The position numbers and the translations under genes were made by a program. The notes under the pieces are model-generated. The model searched no databases and was not told the DNA's origin. It was given only the letters and a program-made list of their open reading frames with translations. DNA of 64,000 nucleotides. It comes from Rhodospirillaceae bacterium UBA1479 (lineage in GTDB: Bacteria > Pseudomonadota > Alphaproteobacteria > Rhodospirillales > Casp-alpha2). Location: assembly GCA_002325375.1 (NCBI GenBank), contig DCRZ01000009.1, forward strand, positions 1 to 64,000, written 5' to 3'. This document shows, piece after piece, positions 17,941-27,496 of the stretch (position 1 is the first letter of the stretch; every line of letters starts with the position of its first letter).

Positions 17941-19329
17941 TTACAGGACCTCACGCTGCAAACCGGAATTTGCCGCCAGGCCCACGGCATCCAGATCTGA
18001 AAACACTTCGCCGATTCCGAACATGACCGGGCCGTCGATTTCTTTGAGCGGTTGCGCGACGAGCTTTCCGAGCGTGGTCACGGTTCGTGTTTCACCGGCG
18101 CGGCTGGCCTTCGCGACCGCGACCACCGGCGTCGATGGGGCGCGACCGTGTTCGATCAGCCGGCGGGAGAACTGCCCCGCCGTGCGTCTTCCCATATAGA
18201 CCAGCAGGGTCGTGCCGGGATCACTCAGCCCGGGCCAGTCAAGATCATCCGGCAGACCGCCGGCATGGCCGTGGCCGGTGACGAAACGGACGGAGCGTGC
18301 ATGGTCCCGATGGGTCAGCGACACGCCAAGCGCCGCCGCCGCCGCCAGCGCCGCCGTGATGCCGGGCACCACGTCGACGGCGATCCCACGGGCTTTGAGT
18401 TCCGCGATTTCCTCGCCGGCGCGGCCAAAGATCATGGGATCGCCCGACTTCAGGCGCACGACCTGCTTGCCCTGTCCGGCCAGCTTCACCATCAGGGCGT
18501 TGATGTCTTCCTGACGGCAGGACGGCCGGTTGCCCCGCTTGCCGACCAGAAGGCGCTTGGCCTCGCGCCGCGCCAATTCCAGCACGTCGTCGGACACCAG
18601 ATCGTCGTACAGGATCACGTCGGCGGCCTGGAGCGCCCGCACGGCCTTCAAAGTCAACAGTTCGGCATCGCCCGGCCCGGCGCCGACCAGGGTTACCCGG
18701 CCGCCGTTGCCGGCGACGCGGATCGTCAGGTTGGCCGGGTCCATGAGGCTTTCCGGGGCCGGGTGGTCCGGTTCTGCAAAGGCACGTTCCGCCTGGGCCC
18801 GCCAGAACAGGCGTCGGCGGGAGGCGTCTGGTATCAGGCTGAGAACCCGGTCGCGAAGGCTTTGTGCGCCCGCGCCCCAACGGGCGATGCCCGGCGGCAG
18901 CAGGGTTTCGATGCGGCGGCGGATCGCCTGGCCCAGCACGGGGGCGGCCCCGGCGGTGGAGATGCCGACCACCACCGGCGAGCGGTTGACGATGGCGCCG
19001 AAGGAAAAATCGCAATGGGCCGGGCGGTCGATGATGTTGACCGGCACTCCCGCCGCCCGCGCGGCGGCGGCAAGGTCGGCTGCCTGGTCGTCGTCTTCCG
19101 CGTCGGCGACGGCCAGCGCGCATCCTGAAAGATCCCTCGCATCCCAGGGGCGGCCGTCCGTGATCCGCGTGACGGCGGCACCGGCGGCGGTCATAAGTTC
19201 GGACTTCCAGCCGGCGGCATCCGTCGCCCCCCAGACGACGACACGCCGGCCTTTCAGGTCATGGAACAGGGGCAGCACGGCGAGGTCCGCCATGGCGCCG
19301 GGTATGCGTTCCTCTGGCTGTCTCGACAT
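17941..19329 (-). CDS. cysG: Sirohaem synthase (uroporphyrinogen-III methyltransferase / dehydrogenase-ferrochelatase)
   Basis: 462 aa from the ATG one base after the nasA stop, preceded by ggagg within nasA; an ATG at 19356 would add nine residues. The N-terminal domain (1-200) is the NAD-dependent precorrin-2 dehydrogenase/ferrochelatase (GRRVVVWGATDAAG); the C-terminal domain (210-460) is the SAM methyltransferase, with VTLVGAGPGDAELLTLKAVR, DVILYDDLVSDDVL, LVGKRGN and LKSGDPMIFGRAGEE. It makes sirohaem for NirB and is the last gene of the nitrate operon. Confidence 0.95.
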   Translation of the reverse strand: MSRQPEERIPGAMADLAVLPLFHDLKGRRVVVWGATDAAGWKSELMTAAGAAVTRITDGRPWDARDLSGCALAVADAEDDDQAADLAAAARAAGVPVNIIDRPAHCDFSFGAIVNRSPVVVGISTAGAAPVLGQAIRRRIETLLPPGIARWGAGAQSLRDRVLSLIPDASRRRLFWRAQAERAFAEPDHPAPESLMDPANLTIRVAGNGGRVTLVGAGPGDAELLTLKAVRALQAADVILYDDLVSDDVLELARREAKRLLVGKRGNRPSCRQEDINALMVKLAGQGKQVVRLKSGDPMIFGRAGEEIAELKARGIAVDVVPGITAALAAAAALGVSLTHRDHARSVRFVTGHGHAGGLPDDLDWPGLSDPGTTLLVYMGRRTAGQFSRRLIEHGRAPSTPVVAVAKASRAGETRTVTTLGKLVAQPLKEIDGPVMFGIGEVFSDLDAVGLAANSGLQREVL

Positions 19330-19330
19330 G

Positions 19331-22024
19331 TCAGCTGGCCTCCCTAAGTTCGGCATCGGCGATCAGGACTTCGATCTCGGGGCGGCAGGACCCGCAGGTG
19401 ATGCCGGCCCCCGTGCAGGCCCCCACCGCATCGACCGTGGTACAGCCCTGATCAAGGATGGCGCGGCGGATGTCGTTGGCGCCGACGAACATGCAGGTGC
19501 AGACAATGGCGCCGGGATCGTTCTTGTCGGCGGCGCGGCGTCCGGCCAGGATTGCGATCCGCTCGGGCAGGGTGGCGACATTTTCCGTCAGCTTTCCGGT
19601 CAGCCAGGCGCGATCGACGGCGACGGGGTCTTTGGCTGCGAACAGCGCGCCGACCAGATCGTCACCCCGGAAGGCGGCCATGCGATAGCCGCCGGCGGCC
19701 CGATCCTCGCTCGCCATCACGCGGAGGGTGTCGTCCGGCACGTCCAGCCCCAGGATTGACGCCGCCCAGGCGGCCCAGTCTCCGGGCACGGCGGCCCCCG
19801 CCAGTTCCAGACGCCAGCCGCCCTCGGCCCGGGCCAGGGCCCAGTAATCGGCGCCCGCCGGATCGGGCCGCCGGTTCGTGACGGCGAATCCATAGAACCC
19901 GGCGGCGAAGGGCGTGACGCAGACCGGCGTGTATTTCGCTTCCGGCTGGCCGGACACGGGATCGACGTGGGACGCCACCAGGGCGTCGGCCCGCGCCCGG
20001 CCCGACCATTGGTCGTTCCAATGCATGGGCATGAAGACCTGCCCGGGTTTGACGCGTCGGGTGATCAGGGCGCGCACCAGGCATTCGCCCTGGGGGCTCG
20101 TCACCCGGGCCAGCATGGCCGGGCCGAGGTCCAGGCGTTCGGCGTCCTCGGGTGCGATTTCCAGGAACGGCTCGGCCAGGTGCTGCGACAGGGCCGGCGA
20201 CAGGCCCGTGCGGGTCATGGTGTGCCATTGGTCGCGAATGCGCCCGGTGTTGAGGACAAGCGGATAAGCGATGTCCGCCGCCGTCGCCGGGGCGCGGTCC
20301 GTGACGGCGATGAAGCGTCCGCGCCCGTCGGCGGTGAAGAAACCGCCGTCGGCGAAGAACCGGTCTTCGGACACCCCTTCGGCCCGCTGCGGCCACAGGG
20401 TCGGCGGCAGCGCGTCATAGGCCCCATCGTCGATCGCCGCCATGGCGCCGAGATCGAGATCGCGGGCGAGCGCCGCGTTGGCGCGGACGGTCAGGGCCGC
20501 GTACTCGCGGAAGATGTCGGCGGGGCCGGCGTAATCGAAGGCGTCGCCATGCCCCAGTCGGGCCGCGACCTGGGAAATCATCCACCAGTCGGCGCGCACG
20601 TCATCGGGGATCGGCAGGAACGCCCGCTGCCTGGAAATCCGGCGTTCCGAATTGGTCACCGTGCCTTCCTTCTCGCCCCAGGCCTGGGCCGGCAGCAGGA
20701 CATGGGCGAGCGCCGCCGTGTCCGTCGCCCGCGTCACGTCCGACACGGCGACGAAGGGGCATTGGCGGATGGCGTCGCGCACCCGGTCGGCGTCGGGCAG
20801 GCTGACCGCCGGGTTGGTCGCCATGATCCACAGCGCCTTGATCCGCCCGTCGGCCACGGCGTCGAACATGTCGACGGCCTTGAGCCCCGCCGCCCCCGCG
20901 ATCACCGGACTGGCCCAGAACCCCTGCACCAGGTCGCGGTGGGACGGGTCGTCCAGTTCCAGATGGCAGGCCAGTTGGTTGGCGAGCCCGCCCGTTTCCC
21001 GCCCGCCCATGGCGTTGGGCTGTCCGGTGACCGAGAACGGCCCCATGCCGGGACGGCCGATGCGGCCCGTCGCCAGATGGCAGTTGATGATGGCGTTGAC
21101 CTTGTCCGTGCCCGCCGAGGATTGGTTGACGCCCTGGCTGTAGACGGTGACCGTGCGCTCCGTGCGCACGAACATCTTGTAAAACGCCAGGACCTGATCG
21201 AGCGGCAGGCCGCAGCGCGCCGCCACCCATTCCGGGTCCGCCGTCTCGGCCGTGCGCAGGGCCGCCGTGACCCCCGCCGTATGGTCGGCGATGAAAGTGC
21301 CGTCGAACCCGCCGGTCTGCGCCAGCCAGGCCAGCAGCCCGTTGAACAGGGCGACGTCCGACCCCGGCCGCAGGGCCAGATGCATGTCCGCCGTCTCCGC
21401 CGTCGCCGTGCGCCGGGGGTCGATGACGACGACCCGGGTGCCGCGCTCTTTCCGGGCCGCCTGCAGGCGCTGGTACAACACGGGATGGCACCAGGCCAGA
21501 TTGGAGCCGACCATGACCACCAGATCCGCCTGCTCCAGATCCTCGTACAGCCCCGGAACCGTATCCGTGCCGAAGGCGCGCTTGTGCCCGGCCACCGAGG
21601 ACGCCATGCAAAGTCTGGAATTGGTGTCGATGTTGCCCGAGCCGATGAAGCCCTTCATCAACTTGTTGGCGACGTAATAATCCTCGGTCAGCAGTTGGCC
21701 GGAGACGTAGAAGGCAACGGAATCGGGGCCGTGTTCGTCGATCGCTTCGCGGAACCGGGAGGCGACAAGATCCAGGGCGTCGTCCCAGGATGCCGGGCGC
21801 CCCCCGATCTCCGGGTGCAGCAAGCGGTCGTCGCGGGACAGCGTTTCCCCCAGATTGGTGCCCTTGGAGCACAGCCGGCCGAAGTTGGCCGGATGGTCGG
21901 GGTCGCCGGCGATGACGACGGTACCGTCGGCGCCCACGGTGGCCTGCACGCCGCAGCCGACCCCGCAATAGGGACAGGTGGTCGCGGTGCAACTGCTTTC
22001 CGGTTTTGCCGTGCCGTCGGTCAT
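19331..22024 (-). CDS. nasA: Assimilatory nitrate reductase catalytic subunit
   Basis: 897 aa cytoplasmic Mo-bisMGD enzyme. The N-terminal [4Fe-4S] cysteines are Cys17, Cys20, Cys24 and Cys52 (CPYCGVGCGV ... LCSKG). The Mo-cofactor domains follow, with VMVGSNLAWCHPVL, YSQGVNQSSAGTDKVN and the C-terminal molydopterin-dinucleotide region. After residue 835 a BFD-like [2Fe-2S] domain is fused (IVCTCMFVGANDIRRAI ... GAGITCGSCRPEI), an electron-entry module found in many NasA proteins. It reduces nitrate to nitrite for NirBD, encoded upstream in the same operon. Confidence 0.95.
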   Translation of the reverse strand: MTDGTAKPESSCTATTCPYCGVGCGVQATVGADGTVVIAGDPDHPANFGRLCSKGTNLGETLSRDDRLLHPEIGGRPASWDDALDLVASRFREAIDEHGPDSVAFYVSGQLLTEDYYVANKLMKGFIGSGNIDTNSRLCMASSVAGHKRAFGTDTVPGLYEDLEQADLVVMVGSNLAWCHPVLYQRLQAARKERGTRVVVIDPRRTATAETADMHLALRPGSDVALFNGLLAWLAQTGGFDGTFIADHTAGVTAALRTAETADPEWVAARCGLPLDQVLAFYKMFVRTERTVTVYSQGVNQSSAGTDKVNAIINCHLATGRIGRPGMGPFSVTGQPNAMGGRETGGLANQLACHLELDDPSHRDLVQGFWASPVIAGAAGLKAVDMFDAVADGRIKALWIMATNPAVSLPDADRVRDAIRQCPFVAVSDVTRATDTAALAHVLLPAQAWGEKEGTVTNSERRISRQRAFLPIPDDVRADWWMISQVAARLGHGDAFDYAGPADIFREYAALTVRANAALARDLDLGAMAAIDDGAYDALPPTLWPQRAEGVSEDRFFADGGFFTADGRGRFIAVTDRAPATAADIAYPLVLNTGRIRDQWHTMTRTGLSPALSQHLAEPFLEIAPEDAERLDLGPAMLARVTSPQGECLVRALITRRVKPGQVFMPMHWNDQWSGRARADALVASHVDPVSGQPEAKYTPVCVTPFAAGFYGFAVTNRRPDPAGADYWALARAEGGWRLELAGAAVPGDWAAWAASILGLDVPDDTLRVMASEDRAAGGYRMAAFRGDDLVGALFAAKDPVAVDRAWLTGKLTENVATLPERIAILAGRRAADKNDPGAIVCTCMFVGANDIRRAILDQGCTTVDAVGACTGAGITCGSCRPEIEVLIADAELREAS

Positions 22025-22041
22025 GCGCCCTGTTCCTTCCC

Positions 22042-22389
22042 TTAAGCCAACAGGGCCCGGTCGATGAGGACCATGCCGTCCCGCACCTCGACCGGGAAGG
22101 TGCGCACCCGGCCTTCGTCCGGCGCCTTGGCGCGGCCGGTTTCCAGGTCGATGACCCAGTTGTGTAGCGGGCAGGTCACGCCGGTTTCATGCACGATGCC
22201 CTGGCTGAGCGGCCCGCCCTTGTGCGGACAGCGGTCCTCCAGCGCGAAGACCTTGTCCGTCGCCGTGCGGAACAGGGCGACGCAACCAAGCGTCGCCCGG
22301 ATCACCCGCGCGCCCTGCGGCGGAATGTCTTCCAGCGTACAGACCTCGATCCAGACCTGTGTTTTCGGTGTCATGCTCATGTCGTTCAT
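22042..22389 (-). CDS. nirD: Nitrite reductase small subunit (Rieske type)
   Basis: 115 aa. The start at 22389 overlaps the nirB stop (TGATG); the open frame upstream of it is only the shadow of nirB. The Rieske motifs are visible: EDRCPHKGGPLSQG and TCPLHNWVIDLETG. It pairs with NirB to reduce nitrite to ammonium. Confidence 0.93.
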   Translation of the reverse strand: MNDMSMTPKTQVWIEVCTLEDIPPQGARVIRATLGCVALFRTATDKVFALEDRCPHKGGPLSQGIVHETGVTCPLHNWVIDLETGRAKAPDEGRVRTFPVEVRDGMVLIDRALLA

Positions 22390-24839
22390 CACGCCACTTT
22401 CCCTAAATGCCCAAGACGGAAGGAGGTGAATTCCTCCGCGTCCTTGCCCTGGGCACGCTCGGCCCAGGGATCGTTCTGCATGAACTGTTGTGAGTAGACG
22501 AAGCGCGCGTTCAACTCCTTGCGCCGCTCGGCGTTCTCGACCACCTGATCGCGGGCGACGTCGAAGCCGACCCGGTCCGCCCATTTGTAGATGCGTTCCA
22601 GGTAACGGCCCTGCTCGCGGTAGAGCTGCATCAGGGCGCCGACGTATTCCATGACCTCGGCCTCCGTTGCCACGGTGCAGAGAAGCTCCGTCCCCTTGAC
22701 GTGCATCCCGGCGGCTCCGGCGAAGTGGATTTCATAGCCACTGTCGACGCAGACCACGCCGATGTCCTTGCAGGTCGCCTCGGCGCAGTTGCGCGGGCAG
22801 CCGGACACGGCCAGCTTCACCTTGTGCGGCGTCCACGATCCCCACAGGAAGCGTTCCAGCTTGATGCCCAGACCCGTGGAATCCTGGGTTCCGAACCGGC
22901 ACCAATCGGTGCCGACGCAGGTTTTCACCGTGCGCAGCGACTTGCCGTAGGCATGGCCGGACACCATTCCCGCCGCGTTCAGGTCGGCCCAGACGGCGGG
23001 CAGGTCTTCCTTCTTCACGCCCAGAAGGTCGATGCGCTGGCCGCCCGTGACCTTCACGGTCGGTATCTGGAACTTGTCGGCCACGTCGGCGATGGCGCGC
23101 AGTTCGTTCGGCGTGGTGATGCCGCCCCACATGCGCGGCACCACGGAATAGGTGCCGTCCTTCTGGATGTTGGCGTGGACCCGTTCGTTGATGAAGCGGG
23201 ACTGCTTGTCGTCCACGTATTCCCCGGGCCAGGTCGCCAGCAGGTAGTAGTTCAGGGCCGGGCGGCACTTGGCGCAACCGCAGGAGGTCTTCCAGTTCAG
23301 TTCCTGCACGACGGCGGGAATGGACTTCAGTTCCTGGGCGACGATCAGCCGGCGCACGTCGTCATGGCCCAGGTCCGTGCAGCCGCACATGGGCTGAACG
23401 GCGTCGGGCTGGAAGGCATCGCCCAGGGTGACCTTCAGCAACTGTTCGACCAGCCCCGTGCAGGTGCCGCAACTGCCCGACGCCTTGGTGTGGGCGCGCA
23501 CGCCGTCGATGCCGGTCAGGCCTTTTTCCGTGATGGCCTGAACGATGGCCCCCTTGCACACGCCGTTGCAGCCGCAGATTTCCGCGTCATCCGGTAAGGC
23601 TGCAACGGCCGCCGTAGGGTCCAGCGGGGCGCCCCCCGCATAGGCCTGGCCGAAGATCAGGGTTTCGCGCAGGTCGGAAATGTCCGTGCCCTTCTTCAGC
23701 ATGTCGAAGAACCAGGCCCCGTCGGCGGTATCGCCGTACAGCACGGCGCCGATGATCCTGTTGTCCTTCAGCACCAGGCGCTTGTAGACGCCGCCGGCGG
23801 CATCGCGCAGGACGATCTCCTCGCGGTCCTCGGCCTCGGCGAAGTCGCCGGCGGAATAGAGGTCGATGCCCGTGACCTTCAGTTTGGTCGCGGTGACCGA
23901 TCCCGTGTATTCGGGCGCTTCGTCCCCGGCCAGGTTGGCGGCGATGACCTTGGCCATGTCGTAAAGAGGGGCGACCAGGCCGTAACACTGCCCCCGATGT
24001 TCGACGCATTCGCCGACGGCCAGGATGTCCGGGTCGCTGGTGCGAAGATGGTCGTCGACCAGGATGCCGCGCCCGACCTCGAGCCCCGCATCGTCGGCCA
24101 ACTGCGCGCTGGGCCGGATGCCCACGGCCATGACCACGATATCGGCGGGAAGTTCCGTGCCGTCCTCCAGCACCACGCCCGCAACCTTGCCGTCACGGCC
24201 GGTGATCTCCTTGGTGTTGGCGCGGGTGATGATCTTGATGTCTCGGTCGGCCAGGGCCTTTTCCAGCAAGTAACCGGCGCTGGGGTCCAACTGGCGTTCC
24301 ATCAGGGTCGGCATCAGGTGCAACACCGTGACGTCCATGCCCTGGCGCTTCAGGCCGTAGGCGGCCTCGAGCCCCAGCAGCCCGCCGCCGATCACCACCG
24401 CGGAACCGCCGGACTTGGCGGCGTCCAGCATGGCGTCGACATCGTCCAGGTCGCGGTAGGTAACGACGCCCTGAAGGTCCTTGCCCGGCACGGGGATGAC
24501 GAAGGGCGACGAGCCCGTGGCGATCAGCAGCTTGTCGTATTCCGCCACGGTGCCGTCGTCGGCGACGACCTTGCGGTCGGCGCGGTCGATCTCCATGACC
24601 TTCTTGCCCTTATGCAGGGTCACGCCGTGTTGTTCGTACCAGGCGTCGTCATGAATGATGATGTCCTCGTAGGCCTTTTCCCCGGACAGCACCGGCGACA
24701 GCATGATGCGGTCGTAGTTGACGCGGGGTTCGGCGTTGAAGATCGTCACCTGATAGGCGCCGGGGGCCTTGTCGAACAGATGGTCGAGCACCCGCCCCGG
24801 CGCCATGCCGTTGCCGATAACGACGAGTTTCTTAGTCAT
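22389..24839 (-). CDS. nirB: NADH-dependent nitrite reductase large subunit
   Basis: 816 aa, the usual length. In order: FAD/NAD(P)-binding domains (VVIGNGMAPGRVLDHL, VVIGGGLLGLEAAYGL), BFD-type [2Fe-2S] regions (ICGCNGVCKGAIVQAI; CGTCTGLVEQLLKV), the ferredoxin-like half-domain, and the sirohaem/[4Fe-4S] domain with TCVGTDWCRFGTQDS and VSGCPRNCAEATCKDIGVVC. It reduces nitrite to ammonium with NADH in the cytoplasm. It overlaps nirD and follows the globin gene by 89 bp. Confidence 0.96.
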   Translation of the reverse strand: MTKKLVVIGNGMAPGRVLDHLFDKAPGAYQVTIFNAEPRVNYDRIMLSPVLSGEKAYEDIIIHDDAWYEQHGVTLHKGKKVMEIDRADRKVVADDGTVAEYDKLLIATGSSPFVIPVPGKDLQGVVTYRDLDDVDAMLDAAKSGGSAVVIGGGLLGLEAAYGLKRQGMDVTVLHLMPTLMERQLDPSAGYLLEKALADRDIKIITRANTKEITGRDGKVAGVVLEDGTELPADIVVMAVGIRPSAQLADDAGLEVGRGILVDDHLRTSDPDILAVGECVEHRGQCYGLVAPLYDMAKVIAANLAGDEAPEYTGSVTATKLKVTGIDLYSAGDFAEAEDREEIVLRDAAGGVYKRLVLKDNRIIGAVLYGDTADGAWFFDMLKKGTDISDLRETLIFGQAYAGGAPLDPTAAVAALPDDAEICGCNGVCKGAIVQAITEKGLTGIDGVRAHTKASGSCGTCTGLVEQLLKVTLGDAFQPDAVQPMCGCTDLGHDDVRRLIVAQELKSIPAVVQELNWKTSCGCAKCRPALNYYLLATWPGEYVDDKQSRFINERVHANIQKDGTYSVVPRMWGGITTPNELRAIADVADKFQIPTVKVTGGQRIDLLGVKKEDLPAVWADLNAAGMVSGHAYGKSLRTVKTCVGTDWCRFGTQDSTGLGIKLERFLWGSWTPHKVKLAVSGCPRNCAEATCKDIGVVCVDSGYEIHFAGAAGMHVKGTELLCTVATEAEVMEYVGALMQLYREQGRYLERIYKWADRVGFDVARDQVVENAERRKELNARFVYSQQFMQNDPWAERAQGKDAEEFTSFRLGHLGKVA

Positions 24840-24928
24840 GGAAATCTCTCCTCCGGTTCAATCGTGTCCGCCGGCGTGGCGGCCGGCGACATGCGCCGCC
24901 GGCCATGTGTCGATGGTCGACAGGGTGC

Positions 24929-25342
24929 TCACGCCGCCTTCGCTGCCGCGTCCTTCATCACGGAGGCAAGCAGACCGTAGGCTTCGGCCCAGGCGGTTTC
25001 GACTTCGGGCGTGAAGGCGTCACCCAGGCCCTTGCCCAGGGTCCACAACAAGGCGCCGCCGACGATGTCGTAATGTTCGTCTTTGACGCCGTAGCCGACG
25101 TGGCGGCGGCCCAAGTCCTGGACCGGGGCGACGATGGTGTCGACCTGATGCAGGTTGGTGACGGCGACGCCGATCATCTGCATCAGCTTTTTCTTCTGCT
25201 CGCTCATGTCCTGCGGGAACATGGGACGAAGCTGCGGCGCCACCTCGAACAGGCGGCCGTAGAAGATATCGGCGGCCGTATCGGCGATGGGGATGACGGA
25301 CTTGAAGCTGTCCTGGACCAGTTTGATCTGTTCGGGTGTCAT
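24929..25342 (-). CDS. Single-domain globin
   Basis: 137 aa globin fold without a reductase domain, like Vitreoscilla haemoglobin or the haem domain of Hmp. Tyr28 (IFYGRLF, B10 position) and the proximal His81 (LGRRHVGYGV) are present, followed by the G/H-helix stretch ALLWTLGKGLGDAFTPEVETAW. These residues support O2/NO binding. Placed between a haem protein gene and nirB, it may protect the nitrate system from NO; that role is inferred. Confidence 0.88.
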   Translation of the reverse strand: MTPEQIKLVQDSFKSVIPIADTAADIFYGRLFEVAPQLRPMFPQDMSEQKKKLMQMIGVAVTNLHQVDTIVAPVQDLGRRHVGYGVKDEHYDIVGGALLWTLGKGLGDAFTPEVETAWAEAYGLLASVMKDAAAKAA

Positions 25343-25413
25343 GTCTTTTCCTTTCGTGACGTCTTGCGTCCGCCTGCGGCCCGGCCGCCGAAACGGCGCC
25401 GGGCCGGGCCGGA

Positions 25414-26028
25414 CTAGTTCATGGGAACGCGGATCACGACGCCGCCCATCACCTCACCCATCTTGAAATCGGTGCGGGGCGAATCCTTGTGCGCGTTGTG
25501 GCAATTGATGCAGGGGGCGGCCACGCCGACGTCGGCGTAGACGGCGGTGAAGTATTTTTTGCCGCCCAGTTCCTCTTCGCCGTAGAACGGCTTTTCGCCC
25601 TTGTTCTCGGCGATGAAGGCGAGGCCCTTTTTCTCGATGTCCGTGCGCGGTGCGTTCTGCTTGTTGATCGGCCACAGCGACAGCAGCTGATAAGTGAACT
25701 TGTCTGTCTTGCTCGACACTTTTTCCGAGCCGAAGCGGAACATCTGCGCCGGCAGGGGCAGGGCTTTTTCGTCCTCGAAGTGTTCGGAGGCCTTGATCAC
25801 CTTTTCCTTGGCGGCCAAACGTCCGACGACCATTTTGGTGTAGACTTCACGGTCCGACGCCATGACGAGGTGCAGCATGTCGGTGAAGGTTTCGTAGGAC
25901 ACGCCTTTCTTGTCGTCGCTGCCGAACAGGCCTGCCTTGGCCGGGCTGCCGAGCCCCATGGCGAGCACACCCGCACAGGCGAGCGCCGTGCACGAGGCGG
26001 CGATGGTCAGTTTCTTGGTCATGGTCAT
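25414..26028 (-). CDS. DUF3365-type periplasmic monohaem protein
   Basis: 204 aa. Residues 1-32 are a Sec signal (cleavage near AKAG). A Tll0287/DUF3365-like domain follows, with FRFGSEKV and a long helical region, and one c-type haem site near the C-terminus (APCINCHNAHKDSPR). DUF3365 domains often act as haem-containing sensors or redox proteins. Here it is a stand-alone periplasmic protein within the nitrate operon, between the multihaem cytochrome and the globin. Function is unknown. Confidence 0.75.
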   Translation of the reverse strand: MTMTKKLTIAASCTALACAGVLAMGLGSPAKAGLFGSDDKKGVSYETFTDMLHLVMASDREVYTKMVVGRLAAKEKVIKASEHFEDEKALPLPAQMFRFGSEKVSSKTDKFTYQLLSLWPINKQNAPRTDIEKKGLAFIAENKGEKPFYGEEELGGKKYFTAVYADVGVAAPCINCHNAHKDSPRTDFKMGEVMGGVVIRVPMN

Positions 26029-26064
26029 CTCCTTGTTGTCTTCCTGTCTCGATGAACGCGGGAT

Positions 26065-27483
26065 TTACTGCTGCTGGCGGCGCGCCCGTTCCCGCATCCT
26101 GTTTTCCACCCAGTCGATGCTTTCGACATGGTGGGCGGGCTTGCCTTTGAAGTTGTTCTTGATGAGGGCCGGATCGGCCAACGCGTCGATGGTGAAGCGC
26201 AGGCCGTGGCAATCGGCGCAGACCGTGCGGATCATTTTTTCGTTGGGCCGCAGGTTGTCGTTCTGGTTATGGGTGACGAAGATTTTCTCGGTGCCGTAAT
26301 CGTCACGCACCAGGTGCTTGGGCATGTGGCAGGTGGCGCAGGTCACGCCCGACCCCTTGGGCAGGTCGCCCGAGGCTTCCCGGTCGACCAGCGCGTTATG
26401 CGGCGACATGCGGAAGGCCTTGGTGTGGTCGTCGGCGTGACAGCTCTCGCAGGCTTCGATCTGCGCGAACTTGACGTCGTACTTATGGGCGCCGTGGCAG
26501 GTGTTGCAGGTCAGCGCGGTCGCATGCGCGTCGTCCTGCATGGGAATGCGGGCCAGGGCCGGCGTCATGGGCGGCAGGCCTTTGTCCTCGAACAGGCCAA
26601 GGAAATCGTCCTTGCGCGACACCCACAGCCCGTCGCGTTGACGCATGCCGTGCTTGCCCTCGGTGAAGGTCTTGGCCTCGGCCGTGTGGCAGGTGGCGCA
26701 GACCTTGGCGCCCGGGGCCTCGACCCATTCGTCGGGGCGGGTGCGCTTGCGCGGCTGATGGCAGCCCGAACAGTTGACCCCCGCCGCCGCATGGCCGGAC
26801 AGGGCCCAGTCGGCGGTATGCTTCAGTGCACCCCGGCGGTCGGCCGGCGCGTCGGCGTCCAGCGCCGCCAGCGCCTTGCGCGCGGGCTTCGGCTGATCGG
26901 CGGGCGGGGTCCAGTTGGACAGGGCGACAAGCAGGATCTCCTTGAAATCGGGCTCTCCATGGCGCTTTTCCAGGAAGTCCTCGTAAAGCGCGCGGTTGTC
27001 ATGGAAGTTGTGGCAGCCGGAATTTCCACAGGTGTCGAAGGCCAGGCCTTCGTGGCTCGGCCGGTTCTTCGCGACGTCCTGATGGCACAGCGCGCAGTAG
27101 TCCGTGGGCAGGGTCACGGCCATGGCGTTGGTAATGCCGGGCTGATGTTCACGGTGGCAGGTCACGCAATAGCGTGCATCCAGCACGGCGACCCGGTCGG
27201 CGTTGCGCGGGTCGACGAATTTGGACCGGGGATGGGAATCGTTTGCGGCCTTCAACTCGTCACCGTGGCAGGTGACGCAACCTTTCTGCAGGGCATCGAT
27301 GCCGCCGAACATGTCCGTGTGACAGGCATCGCAGGCCATTTCGATCTGATGATGGCCGGACGTCGTCTTGCCGATCAGGAACACGGAACGGAGATCGCCG
27401 CCGTAATACATGACCGCGGCGACCGCGACGCCGCCCGCGAGAGTTGCGGTGACCCAGACCAGCCAGAGAATCTTGTTGCGCAT
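26065..27483 (-). CDS. Membrane-anchored multihaem cytochrome c (11 haem sites)
   Basis: 472 aa from the ATG preceded by ggggatc; a start at 27522 lies within the upstream gene. An uncleaved-looking N-terminal helix (ILWLVWVTATLAGGVAVAAV) anchors it, with the rest periplasmic. I count ten CXXCH sites (CDACH, CVTCH twice, CALCH, CSGCH, CATCH twice, CNTCH, CESCH, CADCH) and one CX4CH site (CGNSGCH). I do not recognise the exact family; the haem spacing differs from NrfA and from decahaem MtrA/DmsE. It begins 13 bp after the membrane flavoprotein gene, so the two probably form a redox pair. Confidence 0.85.
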   Translation of the reverse strand: MRNKILWLVWVTATLAGGVAVAAVMYYGGDLRSVFLIGKTTSGHHQIEMACDACHTDMFGGIDALQKGCVTCHGDELKAANDSHPRSKFVDPRNADRVAVLDARYCVTCHREHQPGITNAMAVTLPTDYCALCHQDVAKNRPSHEGLAFDTCGNSGCHNFHDNRALYEDFLEKRHGEPDFKEILLVALSNWTPPADQPKPARKALAALDADAPADRRGALKHTADWALSGHAAAGVNCSGCHQPRKRTRPDEWVEAPGAKVCATCHTAEAKTFTEGKHGMRQRDGLWVSRKDDFLGLFEDKGLPPMTPALARIPMQDDAHATALTCNTCHGAHKYDVKFAQIEACESCHADDHTKAFRMSPHNALVDREASGDLPKGSGVTCATCHMPKHLVRDDYGTEKIFVTHNQNDNLRPNEKMIRTVCADCHGLRFTIDALADPALIKNNFKGKPAHHVESIDWVENRMRERARRQQQ

Positions 27484-27496
27484 GATCCCCGGCCCC

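Noticed and set aside
19967..22045. 692-codon open frame antisense to nasA
   Set aside because: Arg/Gly/Pro-rich composition typical of GC-rich shadow frames; the nasA motifs on the other strand are unambiguous.
22390..22584. N-terminal extension of NirD
   Set aside because: It is the nirB gene read in another frame; the overlapping TGATG start gives a normal-length NirD.
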